From positions 4,820 to 16,795 of the forward strand of contig DEHW01000064.1 of the NCBI GenBank assembly GCA_002352135.1: a DNA stretch of 11,976 bases, given 5' to 3'. The stretch comes from Lysobacterales bacterium UBA2790. GTDB lineage: Bacteria; Pseudomonadota; Gammaproteobacteria; Xanthomonadales; Xanthomonadaceae. Position numbers and translations under genes: made by a program. This document shows, piece after piece, positions 7,834 to 11,976 of this stretch. The notes beneath the pieces were generated by a model that saw only the letters and a program-made list of their open reading frames with translations, ran no database searches and was not told where the DNA came from. Positions within the stretch are counted from its first letter, which is position 1. Each line of letters begins with the position of its first letter.

Positions 7834-8684
7834 GTACGGCGCGCTATCTGTGGAAGGCGTTCTGGGCCCGTCCTTTTGGCATGCCGATTCCACCAAATCT
7901 GTTTGGCCTCGCTGCCTTCGGCCTGCTGGGCGTGTTCCTGAGTCCGGGTTTCTGGGTGCTCGGTGCCGGCCTGGAAATCGCCTACCTCGCCCTGCTTTCG
8001 GGCAATGCCCGCTTCCGCCGCACGGTCGATGCCGAGCGTCAATCCGAAGACCCGCAAGATCAACGCTATGCCAGTCAGCTCGCCCTGCTGGATCGCGAAG
8101 CGCAGACCCAGCAAGGTCGCATCGAAGCGCGCTCGCGCGAAATCTTCGCCACGCTCAATGCCTCGCCGATGCTGCGCACGCATGTGGACAGCCTTGAACA
8201 ACTGGTCTGGCTGCATCTGCGCCTGCTGGTGGCGCGTCGTGCGATTCTCGGCGTGGTGGAAACCGCCAGCATCGAATCGCAACGACTCGATCAACAAGAG
8301 CAGCAGATCGAGCAACGCCTCGCCGCCACCGATCTCAGCCCCGAACTGCGTCGCTCGCTGGAACAGCAGAAGTCGGTGATCGACCAACGTCAGGCCGCCC
8401 ATCTGGATGCCCAGCGTCGGTTGGAGCATGTCGATGCCGAGCTGGCGCGCATCGATCAGCAGATCGCACTGATCCGCGAACAGGCGCTGCTGTCGACCAA
8501 CGAAGACAGCATCGGCAGTTCGCTGGATGCCTTGGCGGCGTCCTTCAACGAAGCCAATCGCTGGCTCAGCAGCCAGCGTGATCTGCTGGAACCGATGGAC
8601 CTGCTGACGTCACACCGCCTGCCCGAACGCGTTCTGAAAGGACCGCCTCCGCTGCCAGGCAAACGTCAGGCGCAAACGCAGTAA
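7830..8684 (+). CDS. Inner-membrane coiled-coil protein of the PspA-AAA operon
   Basis: I do not recognise a named family for this 284-residue protein. Two adjacent hydrophobic segments lie at about residues 22-37 and 40-57, probably a membrane hairpin that leaves both ends in the cytoplasm. Residues about 65-250 are Gln/Glu/Arg-rich heptad-like helices (for example the stretches around 150-165 and 175-215), so a long coiled coil is expected. The tail carries a small proline motif, GPPPLPGK, at 271-278. The start overlaps the ATPase stop in ATGA (7830-7833) and has a good ribosome site, GAGGA, at 7819-7823; translation is therefore coupled. A membrane-tethered coiled coil between an ESCRT-III-like protein and an AAA+ partner suits an adaptor or membrane receptor that recruits PspA or the ATPase. 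That role is inference from position and shape only. Confidence 0.85.
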   Translation: MSTARYLWKAFWARPFGMPIPPNLFGLAAFGLLGVFLSPGFWVLGAGLEIAYLALLSGNARFRRTVDAERQSEDPQDQRYASQLALLDREAQTQQGRIEARSREIFATLNASPMLRTHVDSLEQLVWLHLRLLVARRAILGVVETASIESQRLDQQEQQIEQRLAATDLSPELRRSLEQQKSVIDQRQAAHLDAQRRLEHVDAELARIDQQIALIREQALLSTNEDSIGSSLDALAASFNEANRWLSSQRDLLEPMDLLTSHRLPERVLKGPPPLPGKRQAQTQ

Positions 8685-8735
8685 TCCCACCTCACCCGGC
8701 CGCAGACGCCGCCACCCCGAACCGAGGAGCAAGGT

Positions 8736-10451
8736 ATGACGCCGCAGACATTCTCCCGCCAGCGTGGCAATGCCGCTGGCAAGTTCATCACCTTCGTACT
8801 GGTCCTGGCCCTGCTTGGATTGGGCGGCTGGCTGGTACTGCAGGATCAGAGCAAGCCCCAGACCAGCGATGTCAGTGCGTCGGTTGATCAACGCGATGAC
8901 CGCAGTTCGGAGGACGACACCCGCACGGCCAGCGCCGACGCACCGACACCCATCGAGCCACTGACCCGGCTGCCCACGCTGGATGCGGCAGCGGCCTATC
9001 AGCCCAAGGACGGCATCATTGATGTCGATATCAGCGAATACGCCGGATACGCCGGACTGATCGTGGCCAACGGCGGCCTCGCGCCCAACCCGGATTCGCT
9101 CTTCGCCAAGCAATACGGCTTTCAGGTACGGCTGACCCTGAGCGAAGAAGAAGGTTGGTCCAAACTCAACAATGGCCGCATCGCCGCCTCGGTGACGACC
9201 ACCGACACCTTGCCGATCATGGGACGCCAGTTCGACGTGATTGCGCCCGTGCAGATCGGCTTTTCCCGCGGTGCCGATATGGTCGTGGTGGACGCAGGCA
9301 TTCCCAACATCAACCAGTTGACCGGCAAGGTGCTGGCCTCCTCGCAGTTCAACGAAGCCGAGTTTTTCATCCGCTATCTGGCCTCCGAGGCGGGCGTGAA
9401 GGTCCGCGTGTTGCACGATCTGGACGCACGCCCTGCCGCCGATGAACTGGGCCTGGTGATGTACGAAGACGCCTTCGTCGCCTGTGATGCCTACGAGCAC
9501 GAACTGTCGCAGCGCACGCCGCGCCTTAATGGCTGCGTCGGCTGGTCACCGCGGACCGACGAAGTAGTCGAGGCGTCCAATGGCCGCGCCAAGATCCTGG
9601 TCAGTAACCGCAATCTGCTGGTGATCGCTGACATTCTGATGGTCAACCAAGGCTTCGCCGCCGCGCATCCCGATTGGGTCAAAGGACTGGTGCACGGCCT
9701 GCTGGAAGGCAATCGCCAGGTGCGCGATAACGCCGAGCCGCATCTGGCGCAAATTGCCGCCGCGCTGGGCTGGGAAGTGAACGAAACCCGCGAAGAACTG
9801 CGCAAGGTGCACCTCTCCAACCTGCCGGAGAACCTCGCCTTCTTCGAGGGCACCATCGATGCCGCCGGTTCATTCCAAGGCATCTACCAATCCTCGGTGC
9901 TCGCCTACGGCACCGGCCTGCTGAAAAACCCCGCCGACCCGACCCGCTTCGTCGACCTGCAGTATCTGAAGAGCCTGCAGAACCTCCCGGCATTTGCCGA
10001 ACAGAAAGTCGCCATCGCCCCGATCAAGACCGGCGCGCCCGTCTCGCTGGAAGGCGATGCCCTGCTCAGTCGCGATATCCGCTTCTTCTTCAAGCCCAAC
10101 TCGGCGGACCTCGATCCGGCCGCCAAGGAGAATCAGGATTATCTCGACACCATCAAGGGCTTCCTGCAGGTCAGCCCTGGCTCCATCGTGCTGCTGCGCG
10201 GTCACGTCGACAACGCCCGCGTCGGCGAATTCGAGCAACAAGGCGGCCAGTCACTGGTGCGCTCGATGGCCCTGAAAGCCATGGAACTGTCCCGCCAACG
10301 CGCCCAATCCGTCCGCGACGCCCTGCTCGCCCGCCACCCCAAACTCGATGTCAAGCGCATCGAACTCGTCGGCCGTGGCTGGGAAGAACCCGCCGGCCCC
10401 GACAGCGACCTGAACCGCCGCGTCGAGGTGCAGTGGTTCACTTTGGAGTAA
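8736..10451 (+). CDS. Membrane-anchored NitT/TauT-type solute-binding domain fused to OmpA-like peptidoglycan-binding domain
   Basis: This 571-residue protein most likely sits in the periplasm on an N-terminal anchor (TM about 17-35, no clear signal-peptidase site). A Ser/Asp/Thr-rich linker covers about 37-80. Residues about 95-420 form a periplasmic-binding fold of the NitT/TauT/NMT1 type, with KLNNGRIAASVTTTD, a GADMVVVDAGIPNINQLTGK lobe, and IADILMVNQGFAAAHPDWVK near 297-316. Cys250 and Cys267 may form a disulfide. Residues about 445-571 are OmpA-like: DIRFFFKPNSADLD, then GHVDN with Asp492, LSRQRAQSV with Arg522, and NRRVEVQW. Asp492 and Arg522 match the pair that binds diaminopimelate in OmpA proteins, but their spacing is about twice the usual. 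No ABC permease or ATPase is nearby, so the domain is likely a sensor rather than an importer subunit. Start ATG 8736 follows GAGGAG (8724-8729) with 6-base spacing, 51 bp after the previous stop. Confidence 0.9.
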   Translation: MTPQTFSRQRGNAAGKFITFVLVLALLGLGGWLVLQDQSKPQTSDVSASVDQRDDRSSEDDTRTASADAPTPIEPLTRLPTLDAAAAYQPKDGIIDVDISEYAGYAGLIVANGGLAPNPDSLFAKQYGFQVRLTLSEEEGWSKLNNGRIAASVTTTDTLPIMGRQFDVIAPVQIGFSRGADMVVVDAGIPNINQLTGKVLASSQFNEAEFFIRYLASEAGVKVRVLHDLDARPAADELGLVMYEDAFVACDAYEHELSQRTPRLNGCVGWSPRTDEVVEASNGRAKILVSNRNLLVIADILMVNQGFAAAHPDWVKGLVHGLLEGNRQVRDNAEPHLAQIAAALGWEVNETREELRKVHLSNLPENLAFFEGTIDAAGSFQGIYQSSVLAYGTGLLKNPADPTRFVDLQYLKSLQNLPAFAEQKVAIAPIKTGAPVSLEGDALLSRDIRFFFKPNSADLDPAAKENQDYLDTIKGFLQVSPGSIVLLRGHVDNARVGEFEQQGGQSLVRSMALKAMELSRQRAQSVRDALLARHPKLDVKRIELVGRGWEEPAGPDSDLNRRVEVQWFTLE

Positions 10452-10489
10452 GGGGCTGAAGGGCCACTCGGCCGCGCATGTCGGAAGCT

Positions 10490-10511
10490 CGAACTTAACC
10501 GAATAGATTCA
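10490..10511 (+). promoter_or_regulatory. AT-rich patch, possible -10 region for the ABC-F gene
   Basis: This is the only clearly AT-rich stretch between the SBP/OmpA stop and the ABC-F start. It contains TAGATT (10504-10509), a 4-of-6 match to TATAAT, but the hexamer 17 bp upstream (TCGGAA) matches the -35 consensus at only 3 of 6 positions. If it is used, the transcript would begin near 10516, just before the hairpin. The call is weak. Confidence 0.22.
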
Positions 10512-10520
10512 CCAACCATC

Positions 10521-10558
10521 CTTGCGCATCCTCGCTTCCCCCGCGTGGATGCGCGAAG
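10521..10558 (+). repeat. Inverted repeat / RNA hairpin in the leader of the ABC-F gene
   Basis: GCGCATCC at 10524-10531 is perfectly complementary to GGATGCGC at 10547-10554, with a 15-base loop. With one bulged G (10555), the stem extends to 11 pairs (CTTGCGCATCC against GGATGCGC-AAG). No T-run follows, so it is not a standard intrinsic terminator. It ends directly before the in-frame ATG at 10559 and 36 bases before the preferred ATG at 10595. It could be a leader regulatory hairpin, a weak terminator stem, or a REP-like element. Confidence 0.5.
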
Positions 10559-10594
10559 ATGCGCGCCCTGTCTGTTTCGCCTCGGGTTGTCTGG

Positions 10595-11976
10595 ATGATT
10601 GCCTTTCGTGGTCTCGCTTTGCGGCGGGGCGAGCGTTTGTTGTTGTCGAATATCGATCTGGTGCTGCACGCCGGTTGGCGGGTGGGTGTGATCGGGCGCA
10701 ATGGTTGCGGCAAGTCGAGTCTGTTTGCGGCGATTCTGGGCGAGTTGGAAAGCGACGCAGGCAGCATCGATCGACCAGCGGGGCTGCGCATCGCTTCGGT
10801 GGCGCAGGAAGCACCGGCGCTGCCGGATGCGGCGATCGATTTCGTGCTGCAGGGTGATGCGGCGGTGGCTGCCGCGCTGCGCGCGGCCAGCGAGGCCGAG
10901 GCGCGAGGCGATCATGAAGCCGCCGCCCATGCGCACCACGACATCGAAAATCTCGGCGGCTACGACGCGCGTGCGCGCGCCGGTCGTCTGCTGCATGGTC
11001 TGGGCTTTCCGGCGGAGACCCATCTGAAGCCGGTCAGCAGTTTTTCCGGCGGTTGGCGGGTGCGCCTGAACCTCGCCCACGCGCTGATGACGCCGTCCGA
11101 TCTGTTGCTGCTCGACGAGCCCACCAACCATCTCGATCTGGACGCGGTGCTGTGGCTGGAAGAATGGCTGAAGCGCTACGAAGGCACGGTGCTGGTGATC
11201 TCGCACGACCGTGAGTTTCTGGACGGCATGGTCACCCACACCTTGCATCTGCACGGTGGCACCGGGCGGCTGTATACCGGCGACTATTCGGCCTTCGAGC
11301 GTCAGCGCGCCGAGCAGTTGCGACAACAGCAGATCGCCTTCGAGAAGGAACAGGTCGAGCGCGCGCATCTGCAGGCCTTCATCGACCGCTTCAAGGCCAA
11401 GGCCAGCAAGGCCAAGCAAGCGCAATCGCGCATGAAGCGGCTGGAAAAACTCGCAGGCACCGAAGCCGTGCGCGCTGAGCGCGGTTTCAGTTTCAATTTT
11501 CCACCACCGACCAAACTGCCAACGCCCTTGCTGCGTCTCGACCAAGTCGATGCAGGCTATGCCGGTGTGCCGATTCTGAGCGCGGTGAAGTTCTCGCTTG
11601 AGCCGGGTGATCGCATCGGTCTGCTTGGTCGCAATGGCGCGGGCAAGTCGACCCTGGTGAAAACCTTGTTCGGCGATCTGGCACCGCTGCGTGGCGAGCG
11701 CTTGGCGCATGGCGAGGTCAACATCGGCTATTTCTCGCAGCACACGGTCGAGCAACTGCACGAGGGTCATAGCCCAATGCAGCATCTGGCCGAGCTGGCA
11801 CCGAATGTCGGCGAGCAGGTGCTGCGCACCTATCTCGGCACCTGGAATTTTGCCGGGGATCGGGTATTCGAATCGGTCGAGGGTTTTTCCGGCGGTGAAC
11901 GCGCGCGTCTGGCGCTGGCGCTGATTGCCTGGCGCAAGCCGAATCTGCTGCTGCTCGACGAACCGACCAACCATCT
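10595..11976 (+). CDS. yheS: ABC-F family ATPase, YheS type (3' end outside window)
   Basis: ABC-F proteins are soluble double ABC ATPases without membrane domains that act on ribosomes, usually at the E site. The frame runs open to the right edge, giving 460 residues of an expected roughly 630. Module 1 has Walker A GRNGCGKS (34-41), the signature FSGGW (150-154) and Walker B LLLLDEPTNH (170-179). A basic helical linker (about 230-300, including FKAKASKAKQAQSRMKRLE) separates the modules; this is the P-site tRNA interaction motif region. Module 2 has GRNGAGKS (345-352) and FSGGE (431-435), and the window ends within its Walker B, LLLLDEPTNH. The order and wording of motifs match E. coli YheS closely, more than Uup or EttA. 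MIAFRGL at ATG 10595 aligns with the YheS start. An in-frame ATG at 10559 would add 12 residues and is less likely. No strong ribosome site is visible. There is no sign that it belongs to the PspA operon. Confidence 0.93.
   Translation, partial: MIAFRGLALRRGERLLLSNIDLVLHAGWRVGVIGRNGCGKSSLFAAILGELESDAGSIDRPAGLRIASVAQEAPALPDAAIDFVLQGDAAVAAALRAASEAEARGDHEAAAHAHHDIENLGGYDARARAGRLLHGLGFPAETHLKPVSSFSGGWRVRLNLAHALMTPSDLLLLDEPTNHLDLDAVLWLEEWLKRYEGTVLVISHDREFLDGMVTHTLHLHGGTGRLYTGDYSAFERQRAEQLRQQQIAFEKEQVERAHLQAFIDRFKAKASKAKQAQSRMKRLEKLAGTEAVRAERGFSFNFPPPTKLPTPLLRLDQVDAGYAGVPILSAVKFSLEPGDRIGLLGRNGAGKSTLVKTLFGDLAPLRGERLAHGEVNIGYFSQHTVEQLHEGHSPMQHLAELAPNVGEQVLRTYLGTWNFAGDRVFESVEGFSGGERARLALALIAWRKPNLLLLDEPTNH

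Larger units (their letters stand above)
10452..10594. other. Intergenic leader between SBP/OmpA gene and ABC-F gene
   Basis: This is the longest non-coding stretch in the window (143 bp). It holds a weak 4-bp GGCC/GGCC hairpin at 10462-10473 just after the stop, an AT-rich patch near 10490-10511 and the stronger inverted repeat at 10521-10558. No convincing terminator with a T-run is present, so some read-through from the PspA operon into the ABC-F gene is possible. Confidence 0.6.

Noticed and set aside
6157..7896. 579-residue open frame on the minus strand opposite the AAA+ gene
   Set aside because: It is antisense to a clear AAA+ gene with Walker A, Walker B and pore-loop motifs; its own product has no family features and spans gene borders.
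8685..8735. Terminator or separate promoter between the coiled-coil gene and the SBP/OmpA gene
   Set aside because: The 51-bp gap shows only a good ribosome site; no inverted repeat or promoter hexamers stand out, so the fourth gene is treated as part of the operon.
10462..10473. GGCC-ACTC-GGCC hairpin just after the SBP/OmpA stop, considered as a terminator
   Set aside because: The stem is only 4 bp and no T-run follows; too weak to call an intrinsic terminator.
10478..10498. Six-codon reading frame (MSEART, then stop) as a possible leader peptide for the ABC-F gene
   Set aside because: No ribosome-binding site precedes it, and a frame this short is expected by chance; it would also lie upstream of the candidate transcription start.
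10202..11974. 590-residue open frame on the minus strand opposite the ABC-F gene and the end of the SBP/OmpA gene
   Set aside because: The plus-strand frame carries both complete sets of ABC-F motifs; the minus-strand product is Gln/Arg/His-rich with no recognisable domain, as expected for antisense frames in GC-rich DNA.

Overview
The window reads as chromosomal DNA of a GC-rich Gram-negative bacterium, most likely a gammaproteobacterium and perhaps Xanthomonadales/Lysobacterales. The arguments are the strong G/C third-position bias, a MaeB-type malic enzyme fused to a phosphotransacetylase-like domain, a YheS-type ABC-F protein, and an OmpA-type peptidoglycan-binding domain. The genus cannot be told from the sequence. 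Coding density is very high: eight genes, two of them cut by the window edges, no gap over 150 bp, and no tRNA, rRNA, CRISPR array, insertion sequence or phage gene that I can see.

Layout. (1) Positions 1-1797 (+): the C-terminal three quarters of the malic enzyme MaeB. (2) 1811-3055 (+): a multi-pass membrane protein with a soluble helical tail. (3) 3064-4539 (-): a rhomboid intramembrane serine protease with a TPR-like C-terminal domain, convergent with gene 2. (4) 4620-5390 (-): an M50B-like membrane zinc protease carrying HEFGH, upstream of the rhomboid gene on the same strand. (5) 5427-10451 (+): a compact four-gene operon, divergent from the M50 gene. It encodes a PspA/IM30 (bacterial ESCRT-III-like) protein, a two-domain AAA+ ATPase with a Vps4/katanin-like pore loop, an inner-membrane coiled-coil protein, and a membrane-anchored NitT/TauT-type solute-binding domain fused to an OmpA-like peptidoglycan-binding domain. 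(6) 10595 to the end (+): a YheS-type ABC-F ATPase, cut by the right edge, preceded by a 143-bp leader with a hairpin.

The centre of interest is the 5427-10451 operon. Its first three genes are separated by 1 bp or overlap by 4 bp, and the fourth follows after 51 bp. Together they could form a device running from the cytoplasmic face of the inner membrane (PspA plus AAA+), through the membrane (coiled-coil protein), to the periplasm and cell wall (solute-binding/OmpA protein). My inference is an envelope-stress or membrane-remodelling machine that senses a periplasmic ligand. It lacks the classic partners PspF, PspB and PspC. Two intramembrane protease genes lie divergently next to it, with only 36 bp between start codons, so shared control or regulated intramembrane proteolysis is plausible but unproven. 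The malic enzyme and ABC-F genes look like ordinary flanking housekeeping genes.
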